Of a DNA stretch of 64,000 nt, positions 51,294 through 60,643 are shown piece by piece. The stretch comes from M1-B18 sp048264125. GTDB taxonomy: Bacteria; Bacillota; Clostridia; Peptostreptococcales; Natronincolaceae. The stretch lies in NCBI GenBank assembly GCA_048264125.1, contig JBLXDM010000001.1:496001-560000 (forward strand). The letters run 5' to 3'. The notes under the pieces are model-generated. The model searched no databases. It was not told the DNA's origin and saw only the letters and a program-made list of their open reading frames with translations. Position 1 is the first letter of the stretch. The number at the start of each line of letters is the position of its first letter. The position numbers and the translations under genes were made by a program.

Positions 51294-51749
51294 ATGATAA
51301 TGGTCAGTGGCTGTTTATTGGGATTAAATTGCAAATATGATGGGGGCAATAATCTATCGCAACGGCTTCTAGCGGAGCTGGCGACTGAGGGTATAGTACC
51401 CGTCTGTCCGGAGCAGCTGGGGGGACTTACCACCCCCAGAGGGCCGGCTGAAATACAGGGTGGAGACGGCTTAGCCGTATTGGAAGGGAATGCAAGAGTG
51501 CTAAACAAGGAGGGCCAGGATATAACGGAGGCCTTTCGAAGGGGAGCTGAAGAGACACTAAAGCTAGCACAGCTGCTGGAGATCGAAAGGGCTGTATTAA
51601 AGGCAAGAAGTCCCTCCTGTGGCTGTGGAATAATCTATGACGGCAGCTTTTCCGGTAAAAAAAGGACTGGGGACGGGGTTACCGTGGCATTGCTTAAGAA
51701 AAATGGCATAGTGGTTATGACTGAGGAAGACTTCAGCGATGGCATATAA
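51294..51749 (+). CDS. DUF523 family protein
   Basis: A 151-residue protein matching the DUF523 family: VSGCLLGLNCKYDGG at the N-terminus, VPVCPEQLGGLTTPRGPAEI, and LKARSPSCGCGIIYDGSFSG. The conserved cysteines (CLLGxxCxYDG, CPE, SCGCG) suggest a metal or disulfide site. Function unknown. Among nearby ATG codons, 51294 lies 5 bases after GAGGTG. It starts 14 bp after mutS2. Confidence 0.88.
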   Translation: MIMVSGCLLGLNCKYDGGNNLSQRLLAELATEGIVPVCPEQLGGLTTPRGPAEIQGGDGLAVLEGNARVLNKEGQDITEAFRRGAEETLKLAQLLEIERAVLKARSPSCGCGIIYDGSFSGKKRTGDGVTVALLKKNGIVVMTEEDFSDGI

Positions 51750-51823
51750 CATAATTTGAATATAGCTACAAAGTTTGGCGTGAGGATTTTGGGTAACTAT
51801 ATAATAAAGAAGGAGGGGGACAA

Positions 51824-52411
51824 ATGAAGAGAAAAATTGCATTGATAATGCTGACAGTACTGATGGTGCTTTCTGTTGCCGCCTGCAAGAAGGAGGTAAA
51901 GGCTGATGATTTAGATAATCAGCCGCCGGAGGAGTCTGAAGAGATAATACAAGAGGATGAGGATGAGGAGAAGGAAGCGGAGGAGTTGACCTATGTTCTT
52001 TACCTAAGACATAAGGAACTACCCTATATTTTTTCCGATGCCTATAGTATTAAGAGTAATGACCCACGATTAGATGAAAAAAGCCTAGAATTCTTTGTGC
52101 TGGAGGAGCTAATTAAGCAGAGTAATGCTGCGGACTTAATCAATCCTATACCAGCCGATACAAAGGTTCTATCAGTCACTAAGCAAAGGGGTAAGGCAAC
52201 AGTAGACCTGTCAGAAGAATTTCAGCTGAATATGAAGGGTACGCAGGAGGATGTAAATATTGCAATAGCAGCCATTGTAAATACCCTCACCACCTTTAGC
52301 GACATAGATTCTGTGGCTATTTTGGTGGAGGGAAGTCCAGTAACAAATCTTAGAGGTGTTGACCTAAGCGGAGACTATGAGTTTATAATGGATTTTTACG
52401 CAGACAAATAA
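51824..52411 (+). CDS. GerMN domain lipoprotein
   Basis: A 195-residue lipoprotein. The signal peptide ends in LSVAAC, so Cys21 should be lipidated. An acidic linker (EESEEIIQEDEDEEKEAEE) precedes one GerMN domain (YVLYLRHKELPYIFSDAY ... LNMKGTQEDVNIAIAAIVNTL). GerM-like proteins function at the spore or cell envelope. GGAGGGGG precedes the ATG. Confidence 0.85.
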   Translation: MKRKIALIMLTVLMVLSVAACKKEVKADDLDNQPPEESEEIIQEDEDEEKEAEELTYVLYLRHKELPYIFSDAYSIKSNDPRLDEKSLEFFVLEELIKQSNAADLINPIPADTKVLSVTKQRGKATVDLSEEFQLNMKGTQEDVNIAIAAIVNTLTTFSDIDSVAILVEGSPVTNLRGVDLSGDYEFIMDFYADK

Positions 52412-52418
52412 AAACAGC

Positions 52419-52465
52419 AGGGAGCTATTGATGGCATATCAATGTCGATAGCTCCCTTTCTTTTT
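52419..52465 (+). terminator. Terminator after the GerMN lipoprotein
   Basis: AGGGAGCTAT (52419-52428) and ATAGCTCCCT (52448-52457) form a perfect stem with additional pairing inside, followed by TTCTTTTTG. Confidence 0.88.
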
Positions 52466-52637
52466 GACAAGTTTAATGAGATGACATAAAAAGTATGAAG
52501 GCTCTCAGACAAAGGGAAACCTACCTCGTATATAAGTATGAAGCTTCGAAAGGATTAATAGTAGGAAAATTATTTTTAGGACTGATTTCTTTTTTAGCCG
52601 ATGCTGGCCTAGAAAAAAATAGGAGGTATGAGGAAGG

Positions 52638-53639
52638 ATGAATAGGAGATTTAAGCTTATTGGCTTAGGTTTATGTATAATACTAGCAACATCAATGATG
52701 GGCTGCACTATAGAGGTGGATGAGCTTGACAGTCAGGTTAAAAATAACCTTGATAGGATAAAGGATAAGGTTAACGAAATAACTGAAATGGGTGAAAATC
52801 TTGCCTTTACAGATCAGTATGACCGTACGGAGAGATTTTCCGAGGTCTTCAGCTCAGATATATCCAGCCTAAGCATTGATAATAGTGTTGGGGCAGTAAA
52901 AATCTATAAGGGAACCACAAAGGATATCACCGTAAATTATGAGAAAAAGGTTAAGAGTCTTAACTCTATTGAAGCAGAAATCATTAAAGCAATGGAAAGC
53001 ATCACGGTTGATATTAAGGAAAGAAGCAATAGTCTTGAAATAGTGGTAGATATGAGCAAGGATTTGGAAAATCTATTCAGAAATAGAGCAGTGGATTTCG
53101 AAATATATATTCCCGCTGAAATAAAGGATATATATCTTGAAAACAGTGTGGGAGCGGCAGAGCTGGAGGGGCTTGAGGTTGATTACATTAAAGCAGATAT
53201 CAGTGTGGGAGAATTCAAAATCAGCAATTCATTTGTTAAAGAGGCTAATATTAGCACCAGCACCGGCAGCATTAAATTGGAAAATACCCAGCTGATGGGC
53301 AGCGCCACAACCTCCACCGGCAGCATAGAAATTTCCGGAGGCAAGCTGACGGGAGATACAAAGCTTCAATCCTCAACAGGCTCCATCAATGTCAGGGCAG
53401 AGCTAGGCGAAGGCAGTAGCTACGATTTTGCCAGCAAAACAGGGTCCGTAGGGGTTTATTTAAAGGAGGATTATTCCTTCCGTTTGGATGCACAAACCTC
53501 TATAGGTGACATAGAAACGAATCTAGTCTTGAAGGACATATATTCAAAAAAAGGTATTTTAACTGGTATCAGCGGCGATGGTGGTGGTGTAATCACCCTG
53601 AGGACCGAGATTGGTAGCGTGACTATAAATAAGCAATAG
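52638..53639 (+). CDS. DUF4097-like beta-repeat lipoprotein
   Basis: A 333-residue lipoprotein with lipobox SMMGC (Cys23). The rest consists of repeating beta strands (IDNSVGAVKIYKG, LENSVGAAELEGL, ISTSTGSIKLENT, TTSTGSIEISGG, LQSSTGSINVRAE), the pattern of the DUF4097 putative-adhesin/right-handed beta fold. Such proteins face the envelope, but role is unknown. GGAGG precedes the ATG. Confidence 0.82.
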   Translation: MNRRFKLIGLGLCIILATSMMGCTIEVDELDSQVKNNLDRIKDKVNEITEMGENLAFTDQYDRTERFSEVFSSDISSLSIDNSVGAVKIYKGTTKDITVNYEKKVKSLNSIEAEIIKAMESITVDIKERSNSLEIVVDMSKDLENLFRNRAVDFEIYIPAEIKDIYLENSVGAAELEGLEVDYIKADISVGEFKISNSFVKEANISTSTGSIKLENTQLMGSATTSTGSIEISGGKLTGDTKLQSSTGSINVRAELGEGSSYDFASKTGSVGVYLKEDYSFRLDAQTSIGDIETNLVLKDIYSKKGILTGISGDGGGVITLRTEIGSVTINKQ

Positions 53640-53743
53640 TTGTATAAGAATAGGTATAAGAATATTCCATTTTTATGTATAAATTCGTTGCTTCAAGCGA
53701 GAATATATGATATATTAATTTCCAAAGAAAATATTTACTTCTA

Positions 53744-53961
53744 TGAAGAGGAAAGTAGATGCAACGATTGTTTTAGCGAGTCAAAGTTGGTGGAAGTTTG
53801 ACACAAAGCTGTATCGAAACGCACCTCTGAGAATATGCCTGAATTAAGTAGGGTCATACGGCTTCCTCCGTTATCTGGATTAGAGTGGGTATTTATACCA
53901 AAAAGAGTGGTAACACGGGATATTCTCTCGTCTCTTATTATAGGGACGGGAGTTTTTTGTT
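53744..53961 (+). promoter_or_regulatory. T-box leader (tRNA-Arg, specifier CGC) of argS
   Basis: AGAGG near 53747 pairs with CCTCT near 53824 to form the base of Stem I; AGTA at 53754 sits in the specifier loop, and facing it is CGC (53820-53822) followed by A, an arginine codon. The T-box sequence AGAGTGGTAACACGGG is at 53904-53919. The terminator stem CTCTCGTCTC (53925-53934) with GGGACGGGAG and a T tract ends near 53961, 31 bases before the argS ATG. Uncharged tRNA-Arg would favour readthrough. Confidence 0.88.
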
Positions 53962-53991
53962 TTTGATAATATATACAGGAGGTAAATAAAA

Positions 53992-55692
53992 ATGATTGAT
54001 TTTAAAGTGAAATTAAGCCAGCTTTTAACAGAGAATATTCAAGAGCTTAATCAGGAGGAGCTACTAGGCATGATAGAGCTTCCACCGAATCCTGAAATGG
54101 GAGATTTCGCCTTTCCATGCTTCAAGCTGGCAAAGCTTTTTAGAAAGGCACCTAATATAATTGCCCAGGAGCTGGCAGGGAAGCTTCAATTATCAGCAGA
54201 GTTTGCTGCAGTAAAAAGTGAAGGCGGCTACTTAAACTTCTATGTGGACAGAAGCACCTATGTAAGGGAGATTATTCAGGAGGTTATAAGCAAAAAGGAT
54301 AAATATGGCGCTCAGGAGCTGGGGCTGGGTAAAAATATCTGTATCGATTACTCTGCACCTAATGTAGCAAAGCCCTTCCACGTGGGACATCTTCGTTCTA
54401 CCGTTATAGGAAACTCCCTATATCGTATCTATGAGTACTTAGGCTATAACTGTATTGGTATCAACCACCTTGGTGACTGGGGAACTCAGTTCGGGAAGGT
54501 AATAGTTGCTTACAACAACTGGGGCAACAAGGAAGAAATAGAGAAGGAACCAATCAAAACACTGCTGGAGCTTTATGTTAAATTCCATGATGAGGCGGAG
54601 ACAAAGCCGGAGCTGGAGGATGAAGCAAGAAGCTGGTTTACAAGAATGGAAAATGGTGATGAGGAAGCATTGGCCCTATGGCAATGGTTTAGCTCGGAGA
54701 CAATCAAGGAGCTGAAAAAGGTATATGCTCAGTTGGATGTGGAATTTGATTATTACTCAGGTGAAAGCTTCTATAACGATAAGATGGATGCTATAATTCA
54801 GGAGCTTAAGGAGAAGGAGCTGCTGCAGGAAAGCCAAGGAGCAACACTGGTTGACTTAACCCAGTTCAATATGCCCCCTTGTCTGGTTCAAAAAAAGGAT
54901 GGAAGCACTCTATATGCCACTAGAGATATTACTGCTGCAGTATATCGAAAGAACACCTTTGATTTCCACAAATGCTTATATGTAACCGACTATTCCCAAA
55001 ACCTGCATTTTGCTCAATGGTTTAAGGTAATTGAGCTTATGCAGCATGAATGGGCGAAGGATTTAATCCATATTCCCTTCGGAAGGGTTAGCCATGAGGG
55101 CAGAAGAATTCAAACCAGAAAGGGTAATGTCGTTCTTCTTGAAGAGGTATTAACCGGGGCAATAGAAAGGGTTAGTGAGATAATCGAAGAAAAGAATCCT
55201 GACCTGGAAAACAAGAAGGAGGTTGCCAAGGAGGTTGGTATTGGGGCTGTTATATTCAATGATTTAAGCAATAACAGAATCAAGGATATATCCTTCTCAT
55301 GGGAGACTGCCTTCAGCTTCGAGGGTGAAACTGGTCCATATGTTCAATACACCCATGCTAGGGCCAGCAGTGTATTAAGAAAAGCAGCGATAGAGGTGGA
55401 TGGTAGCTTCGATGCCTCTGTTCTAACCGATGATATATCAATGGCTTTAATAAAGGAAATATATCAATTCCCTGAGGCTATTATGGATGCCCAAAGGAAA
55501 AATGAGCCATCTATCATAACAAGACATATCATAGATGTTGCACAAACCTTCAATCGCTTCTATCATGACCACTCAATTTTAGTAGAGGACGAGACTATTA
55601 AGAAGGCAAGGCTTGCCTTAGTCTACGCTACAAAGCAGGTGCTGTTTACAGGATTGTATCTCCTAGGCATCAAGGCGCCAGAGAGAATGTAA
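53992..55692 (+). CDS. argS: Arginyl-tRNA synthetase
   Basis: A 566-residue class I synthetase. The N-terminal ArgRS additional domain precedes SAPNVAKPFHVGHLRSTVIG (HIGH motif, residues ~121-140). GRVSHEGRRIQTRKGNVV holds the KMSKS-equivalent region of ArgRS, which naturally lacks the exact motif. The C-terminal anticodon-binding domain includes GPYVQYTHARASSVLRKA and ends LLGIKAPERM. Regulated by the T-box upstream. Confidence 0.97.
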   Translation: MIDFKVKLSQLLTENIQELNQEELLGMIELPPNPEMGDFAFPCFKLAKLFRKAPNIIAQELAGKLQLSAEFAAVKSEGGYLNFYVDRSTYVREIIQEVISKKDKYGAQELGLGKNICIDYSAPNVAKPFHVGHLRSTVIGNSLYRIYEYLGYNCIGINHLGDWGTQFGKVIVAYNNWGNKEEIEKEPIKTLLELYVKFHDEAETKPELEDEARSWFTRMENGDEEALALWQWFSSETIKELKKVYAQLDVEFDYYSGESFYNDKMDAIIQELKEKELLQESQGATLVDLTQFNMPPCLVQKKDGSTLYATRDITAAVYRKNTFDFHKCLYVTDYSQNLHFAQWFKVIELMQHEWAKDLIHIPFGRVSHEGRRIQTRKGNVVLLEEVLTGAIERVSEIIEEKNPDLENKKEVAKEVGIGAVIFNDLSNNRIKDISFSWETAFSFEGETGPYVQYTHARASSVLRKAAIEVDGSFDASVLTDDISMALIKEIYQFPEAIMDAQRKNEPSIITRHIIDVAQTFNRFYHDHSILVEDETIKKARLALVYATKQVLFTGLYLLGIKAPERM

Positions 55693-55702
55693 TATATTAA
55701 AT

Positions 55703-55782
55703 AATGCCCTTAGCTGTATGTGGGCTTAACCTGCTATGATTAATAGAGTAGGATAAGGCCCCTTGCAGTTAAGGGCATTTAT
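55703..55782 (+). terminator. Long terminator hairpin after argS
   Basis: AATGCCCTTAGCTG and CAGTTAAGGGCATT (55766-55779) pair with one bulge across a ~50-base loop, followed by TATGC; a weak T tract. Confidence 0.5.
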
Positions 55783-55946
55783 GCTATATGCTATGTATTT
55801 TGGGTTATAATTTAAGCTTGTATATTGCCTGGAATTTGTATAACATAGATATGGGGCTGTAGACAAGCCCTAAGCTTTTAAAACGCAAATGTACATATCC
55901 CACGTCTTTGGCCGGTATGTACGCTTCATAAAATAGGGGTGTGGAA

Positions 55947-57086
55947 ATGTCAAAGGAGCTAAAACTTAAGAACTGCTTTTTAATGATGATATATGGTGAT
56001 GCCTTAGGCTTTGCCTATGAAAATAGTCCTTTAGAGGGTCTTGGTCTGAAGACCTTTTCCTATGAGCTGCGAAGGGGACTGATTTTAAAACAGGATAAGG
56101 GACAATGGAGTGATCTAACGGAGCTTTTACTGATTCAGGCAAAGTCTTTGAGGGATATTAAGGAAAAGAATAAAGTAGTAGTGGATTATTTGAGATTTGC
56201 TGATGAGCTGAGGTATTGGCTACAATACAGGCATGGAAATCCACAGCAGTTAATAGATAAGGTACAGGTAGCGGAGAGGTTCAATAATTCTGAGGCGTAT
56301 TGGCAGGACAAAAGGGGCTATGGCTTTTCAAGAAATCTGAGTATCATACTGGCTAATAAAAATAATAGCAGTGGTATCCAGGAGCTGTACAAGCAGGTAT
56401 TATTTTTCAATAGGCACCCACAGGTAATTATCTCTGCAATACTATTTGCAAGGGCTGTTAATCTTTTGCTGGAGACCCCGATGGCGCATCAGCAGCTGAT
56501 TGCGGAGCTGAAGGTATATTTAATGGAGCTAATGCTGCAGGAGCTGGAGGGAGAGGGCTACGACAGCCTGTCTCAAAAATATTTAATTCAATTTGAAAGA
56601 GAAAAAATAGAATACCTTATGGCTTTAGACAGAGTTATGGGAGGCAGTATAGATTGGTTGGCCTCAAGGGATTGGGATAGTAGAAGAATACTTATAACTG
56701 CTATTTATTATTATAATAATCTTCTAGAAGCCGTTGAACTGTGTCCTGCGGCGGAGGAAGGACGGCACTATAAAGAGGCTATAGCGATGGCCTATGGCCT
56801 ATGGGGCATAAACCTAAAGGAGCTGCCTATGGATATTAGTCAGCTTAAGGATTGGGGCTTTATCAACAGTATGGGGGATTATATTGCAAGAATAAGAAGC
56901 TATGAAATAGATAAGAAGGCCTATGAAAATACAAGGTTTTTAGATGTCTTCCGGCTTCCTGCCGGTCAAACGCTGAAGCATCCTATATTGAATAGTATAA
57001 GGATAGTCAGTAAAGAGGAAAGGAGCCCCTATACAATCATTGAGATAGCAGGGAAAACAGGCGACTATACATTTATAAAAGAGTAA
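55947..57086 (+). CDS. ADP-ribosylglycohydrolase-like protein with degenerate metal site
   Basis: About 379 residues, all-helical, opening NCFLMMIYGDALGFAYENSPLEG, like the GDALG block of ADP-ribosylglycohydrolases. QWSDLTELLLIQAKSL aligns with WSDDTxMxLxLAxSL, but the SDD metal pair is reduced to SDL. FFNRHPQVIISAILFARAV and HYKEAIAMAYGLWGI resemble later helices without the DxDT metal motif. It may keep the fold without catalysis. No neighbours point to a role. ATG 55947 follows GGGGTG; a GTG six bases earlier is possible. Confidence 0.5.
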   Translation: MSKELKLKNCFLMMIYGDALGFAYENSPLEGLGLKTFSYELRRGLILKQDKGQWSDLTELLLIQAKSLRDIKEKNKVVVDYLRFADELRYWLQYRHGNPQQLIDKVQVAERFNNSEAYWQDKRGYGFSRNLSIILANKNNSSGIQELYKQVLFFNRHPQVIISAILFARAVNLLLETPMAHQQLIAELKVYLMELMLQELEGEGYDSLSQKYLIQFEREKIEYLMALDRVMGGSIDWLASRDWDSRRILITAIYYYNNLLEAVELCPAAEEGRHYKEAIAMAYGLWGINLKELPMDISQLKDWGFINSMGDYIARIRSYEIDKKAYENTRFLDVFRLPAGQTLKHPILNSIRIVSKEERSPYTIIEIAGKTGDYTFIKE

Positions 57087-57140
57087 AAACCCCCTAGCCA
57101 TGTGGCGGGGGGCTTTAAAGACTATATATTAGCCTGCATA

Positions 57141-57335
57141 TTATTTCTGTAGGTGGGTCAAAAGCTCTTCTTCGCTGGTGTTAGCCAAACGACTCAGCTG
57201 CCTGACCATTGCATTTTTCAGCTCTATGAAGGAATGAATCTTAGTGTTTTCACCGGTATATTCCAAGGCCTTAATGATAAGCAGCATATCCTGCTTTGTG
57301 ATTTCTTCAACTGATATAGTGGAAAATTCCTCCAT
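57141..57335 (-). CDS. Hypothetical small protein (64 aa)
   Basis: MEEFSTISVEEITKQDMLLI ..., predicted all helical and acidic, with AAGGAG eight bases before the ATG on the minus strand. No family recognised. It is convergent with the ADP-ribosylglycohydrolase-like gene; between them CCCCCTAGCC/GGCGGGGGG (about 57091-57113) forms a hairpin that may terminate one or both. Confidence 0.55.
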   Translation of the reverse strand: MEEFSTISVEEITKQDMLLIIKALEYTGENTKIHSFIELKNAMVRQLSRLANTSEEELLTHLQK

Positions 57336-57457
57336 TATAAATCTCCTTTCTGTAGCACATAGATTGTAACTAAATTAAATATTCTACAATAAACTCGAAA
57401 TACCTTCATGGTTCTACAAATTATTTGAGGAAATTGCATAATAGAGATGAGTAGTAT

Positions 57458-57569
57458 GTTTATACAAAGTCAAAAGTTTTCTGCTTAGTGCCCCACGGGC
57501 TAAATAGCATATTTTTAAAATGTTATTAGCCCTAGGCAATGAGCGATAAACTTTTAACTTTGTATAAAC
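57458..57569 (+). repeat. 111-bp inverted-repeat element, copy 3, with extended outer arms
   Basis: Core ends GTTTATACAAAGTCAAAAG and CTTTTAACTTTGTATAAAC, with inner GTGCCCCACGGGCTAA and TTATTAGCCCTAGGCAATG. The similarity continues outside: GAGGAAATTGCATAATA on the left (from 57427) and TATTATGTAATTTCCTC on the right (to 57611) form an outer inverted repeat. It fills the 386-bp gap upstream of the second MATE gene. Confidence 0.75.
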
Positions 57570-57721
57570 TAGAATGTATATACGCTTCCATAGTATTATG
57601 TAATTTCCTCATTTATTAAATTTCAATAGGATAGTAAGCTTATGAGGTCCTATGCAGCTATTTTAAGACGATATTCCCAGAGGTTAAAGCGAAGCGAATT
57701 TTTAGGGGAAGGAATGATAAT

Positions 57722-59074
57722 ATGCAGGAAATAAAAACCCTACTTAAGGGGGACGAGGAAATAATAAAGAAGATATGGTTTCTGGCATGGCCACTTATTG
57801 TAGGTCAGTTTTTACATACCCTCATGATACTGGCAGATTTATGGTTTATTGCAAAGCTGGGTAGCTTGGAGACGGCGGCGGTAAGCATCAGCACGGCAAT
57901 CATCGGAGTTATTCAGGTGCTACCCTTTCTAATAGCCACTGGTGCTATTGCTTTGGTGGCAAGAGCCACCGGCTCTAAGGATGAGGCTGCAGTTAAGAGG
58001 GTTTCCATGCAATCCCTTGTCTTATCTCTTATTATCGGAGCTATTACCCTAGCTGTACTCTTCTTAAATATAGATAACACGCTGAAGATATATGGAGCTA
58101 CAGATGCAACGGTGCTGCTGGAGGCCAAAAAATATATCAGAATTGCCCTGCTGGGTCTGCCCTTTTTCTTTTTTAATGCATCCGCCAAGTCAATAATTCA
58201 AGCAACCGGCGACACAAAAAATCCTGTTAAGGTTTTTTTGATAATGAACATAATGAATATTGCTTTGGACTATATCTTCATATTTATATTTAATATGGGC
58301 ATTGGAGGTGCAGCTTTAGCGACTACACTATCCGAGGTAACAGCCTTTATATTGATGCTGCTGCTGATCATAAAAAATATATTTGATTTTGATGCAGTGG
58401 CTATGCTGCATTTCATAAGACCGGAGCTCAAGACTGTGAAACGAATCTTCAGCATAGGTGGATATTCGCTACTTCATATGATAACAAGGCCGCTTACGGG
58501 TCTGATTTTATATCGTATCGTACTAAAGCAAGGGATAGCGGCAGGTGCTGCTTTTGGTATAGGACAGAGGCTCTTCAATTTTGTATTTATTTTCCTGGCT
58601 GGCTTGGGAACGGCTATGTCGGTGCTGGTGGGTCAAAGCCTTGGACGACAGGATACACCTGAGGCTGAAAATGTAGTTAAGCAGGGAATGAAGCTGGCGG
58701 TTTACAATATGCTGATTTTTTCAATCCCCTTTTTCATATTTCCTTATTTTCTGATGAGATTTTTTGTTGAGGATATAGAGGTAATTAAGGTTGGAGTCGA
58801 TTATCTGAGAATATGCTATGCCGGTGTGCTATTCGTAATTTTTCCCAATGTTCTAGGCGGTGCCTTTATCGGTGCAGGAGATACCTTTCCTCCTATGCTG
58901 GCATCAGTTGTAGCCAATTGGCTTGTAAAGCTGCCCTTTGCTTATCTGCTGAGTATAATGCTGGATTTAGGCACCAGTGGCGTTTGGATTGCCATCAGCC
59001 TTTCGGTGGTGGCGGAGGCTGTGGTGGTATTAGTATGGTTTAGATTTGGAAAATGGAAGGAAAAGATAATCTGA
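57722..59074 (+). CDS. MATE family efflux transporter (second copy)
   Basis: A 450-residue MATE permease with about 12 membrane segments. The repeat signatures LAWPLIVGQFLHTLMILADLWFIAK and GIGQRLFNFVFIFLAGLGTAMSVLVGQ, plus ALATTLSEV, mark the NorM-like group, different in sequence from the MATE gene at 1.2 kb. Substrate unknown. It has no obvious partner genes, and a strong bidirectional terminator follows. Confidence 0.93.
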   Translation: MQEIKTLLKGDEEIIKKIWFLAWPLIVGQFLHTLMILADLWFIAKLGSLETAAVSISTAIIGVIQVLPFLIATGAIALVARATGSKDEAAVKRVSMQSLVLSLIIGAITLAVLFLNIDNTLKIYGATDATVLLEAKKYIRIALLGLPFFFFNASAKSIIQATGDTKNPVKVFLIMNIMNIALDYIFIFIFNMGIGGAALATTLSEVTAFILMLLLIIKNIFDFDAVAMLHFIRPELKTVKRIFSIGGYSLLHMITRPLTGLILYRIVLKQGIAAGAAFGIGQRLFNFVFIFLAGLGTAMSVLVGQSLGRQDTPEAENVVKQGMKLAVYNMLIFSIPFFIFPYFLMRFFVEDIEVIKVGVDYLRICYAGVLFVIFPNVLGGAFIGAGDTFPPMLASVVANWLVKLPFAYLLSIMLDLGTSGVWIAISLSVVAEAVVVLVWFRFGKWKEKII

Positions 59075-59092
59075 TTGTAAAAATACTGTAAA

Positions 59093-59129
59093 ATACCCCC
59101 TGCTAAAATCAAGCCTTAGCAGGGGGTAT
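59093..59129. terminator. Bidirectional terminator between MATE and phospholipase-like genes
   Basis: ATACCCCCTGCTAA (59093-59106) and TTAGCAGGGGGTAT (59116-59129) form a perfect 14-bp stem between convergent genes. Confidence 0.8.
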
Positions 59130-59143
59130 ACTTATGTCGTCAC

Positions 59144-59743
59144 TTATGCAATTTCTCTGATATATGGGGTTTTCATGGAATTGTGAATAATGTATAGCGT
59201 AACCGCAGTTGCAGCAAGGAGGGAGCATTTAATATCGTTGATGGGGGACTCCTCCAAAAGACTATATTCCCTATGATAATGGTCTATCACCTTTTTAATT
59301 GTAAAGGGGGTCAAATTATCTACATTAAAGCTGTTGTAGGATACCTTGACGCTTTCATTAAAGGCCTTTAGCTCCTTGTGAAGATCGCTTTCATACTTAA
59401 AGTGGTCCTTAAAATTGTTTTTATAGGTTCTCCTATCATTATGGGGTACACAGAAGAAGTCTGCTATAAAATGGGTTACAACACCAACCTGAGTGGAATA
59501 AAATCTAAGAAATTGCTTATTGTCAATTAGCTTAAACTGTGAGAGATTGTGGATTTCATCCATAACAATGTCATAGGATTGGGGCTTAAAATGGTCCATC
59601 ATCAATAGCTTAGGAGCAATATCCGGCTTTACACTGCCGTAAATCAGGCTGGATTTGTTTAGCTCCACACCTAAGGTATCCAGGACATTACGATGTATAT
59701 GCTCTGATATAAGCTTGTGGGTTATAGGTAGCAATGGCAACAA
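59144..59743 (-). CDS. Zinc-dependent phospholipase C-like protein
   Basis: A 199-residue protein of the zinc-dependent PLC superfamily fold. Conserved His and Asp residues lie in GSVKPDIAPKLLMMDHF, STQVGVVTHFIADFFCVPHND and KDHFKYESDLHKEL, the expected metal-binding series. No signal peptide is visible. Start unclear: TTG at 59743 or a downstream TTG. Role unknown; related genes in clostridia are annotated as zinc-dependent phospholipase C family without proven lipase activity. Confidence 0.8.
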   Translation of the reverse strand: MLPLLPITHKLISEHIHRNVLDTLGVELNKSSLIYGSVKPDIAPKLLMMDHFKPQSYDIVMDEIHNLSQFKLIDNKQFLRFYSTQVGVVTHFIADFFCVPHNDRRTYKNNFKDHFKYESDLHKELKAFNESVKVSYNSFNVDNLTPFTIKKVIDHYHREYSLLEESPINDIKCSLLAATAVTLYIIHNSMKTPYIREIA

Positions 59744-59878
59744 CCTTTCTGTCTTATAGTATTAACCTCCAATGAGGTGAAAAACTGCGTTGACACATGT
59801 ATTTTATACCTTTTGAATAGAATCTTCAAGTCAATTCTTATTATTTATAAAGATAATTTCATAACGAAAAGCAGATCA

Positions 59879-60487
59879 TTAATTGGACTGCCTAATTAAA
59901 AGCTTAAATAGCTCCTCGAGTATTCTTTCTCTGTCTACTTCATAGCCTATTACAGCTTCACCTTCGATTAAAATAAGGCTTTTAACCTTAATCATTTCCA
60001 TGCTATTAAGGGGCAGCATCACCTGTGAGTTATTGTAGAACCGATTTAGAAGGCTCTTTGGAAGCTGAATTCGTGATAGCTTAAGCTCCTTCAGAGTGAA
60101 GCTGAGTCCCTCTGGCTGCAGAGCTGGAATAAGTCGGGCTTCAATTTTAACTGGTAAAATTCTGTAGTTTCCATAGGCCGTTACGGTTAATTCTTGATCC
60201 ATCAGGCTTACGGCTGCATGATGAATTGTTAAATTCTCTAATGCATAGCCACCGTCCTTTAGACGGTAAGCAATATAGCCATTAAGCTCCTCCTCAGTGA
60301 TCACCAATTGATTTTGATTTTGAGGATTAATATGATTTGTCAGCAGCTTGTTTATAAAATAAGATTCATTTACATCGGTTGCTTTAAGGCTGACCTCAGC
60401 AGACGGCATAGGATATACGAGACTATAGGCTAGTCCGGCTATTATCAGACATAGTGATATCAGTAGTACCAGCGGAATTAGCTTCAT
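59879..60487 (-). CDS. Membrane-anchored hypothetical protein (YpmS/DUF2140-like)
   Basis: A 202-residue protein with an N-terminal membrane segment (LIPLVLLISLCLIIAGLAYSLVY) and an extracellular region containing VITEEELNGYIAYRL and a series of amphipathic strands, which resembles YpmS/DUF2140-type proteins. GAGGGGG precedes the ATG. Function unknown. Confidence 0.55.
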   Translation of the reverse strand: MKLIPLVLLISLCLIIAGLAYSLVYPMPSAEVSLKATDVNESYFINKLLTNHINPQNQNQLVITEEELNGYIAYRLKDGGYALENLTIHHAAVSLMDQELTVTAYGNYRILPVKIEARLIPALQPEGLSFTLKELKLSRIQLPKSLLNRFYNNSQVMLPLNSMEMIKVKSLILIEGEAVIGYEVDRERILEELFKLLIRQSN

Positions 60488-60566
60488 GAAAATTCACCCC
60501 CTCAAATATCCTATGAAAATCTCTGATATAGTATACTATCGGGTTTAAATAATAAAATTTATTAAG

Positions 60567-60578
60567 TAAGATATCTTA
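60567..60578. promoter_or_regulatory. Palindrome TAAGATATCTTA in divergent intergenic region
   Basis: A perfect 12-bp palindrome within the 305-bp gap between the divergent DUF2140-like and radical SAM genes; possible regulator site or chance in A/T-rich DNA. Confidence 0.25.
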
Positions 60579-60643
60579 TTAATATTATACCACAATTACA
60601 TAGATTATTATATAGCTGGAGGGCAGTAAATATAAATATAAAT

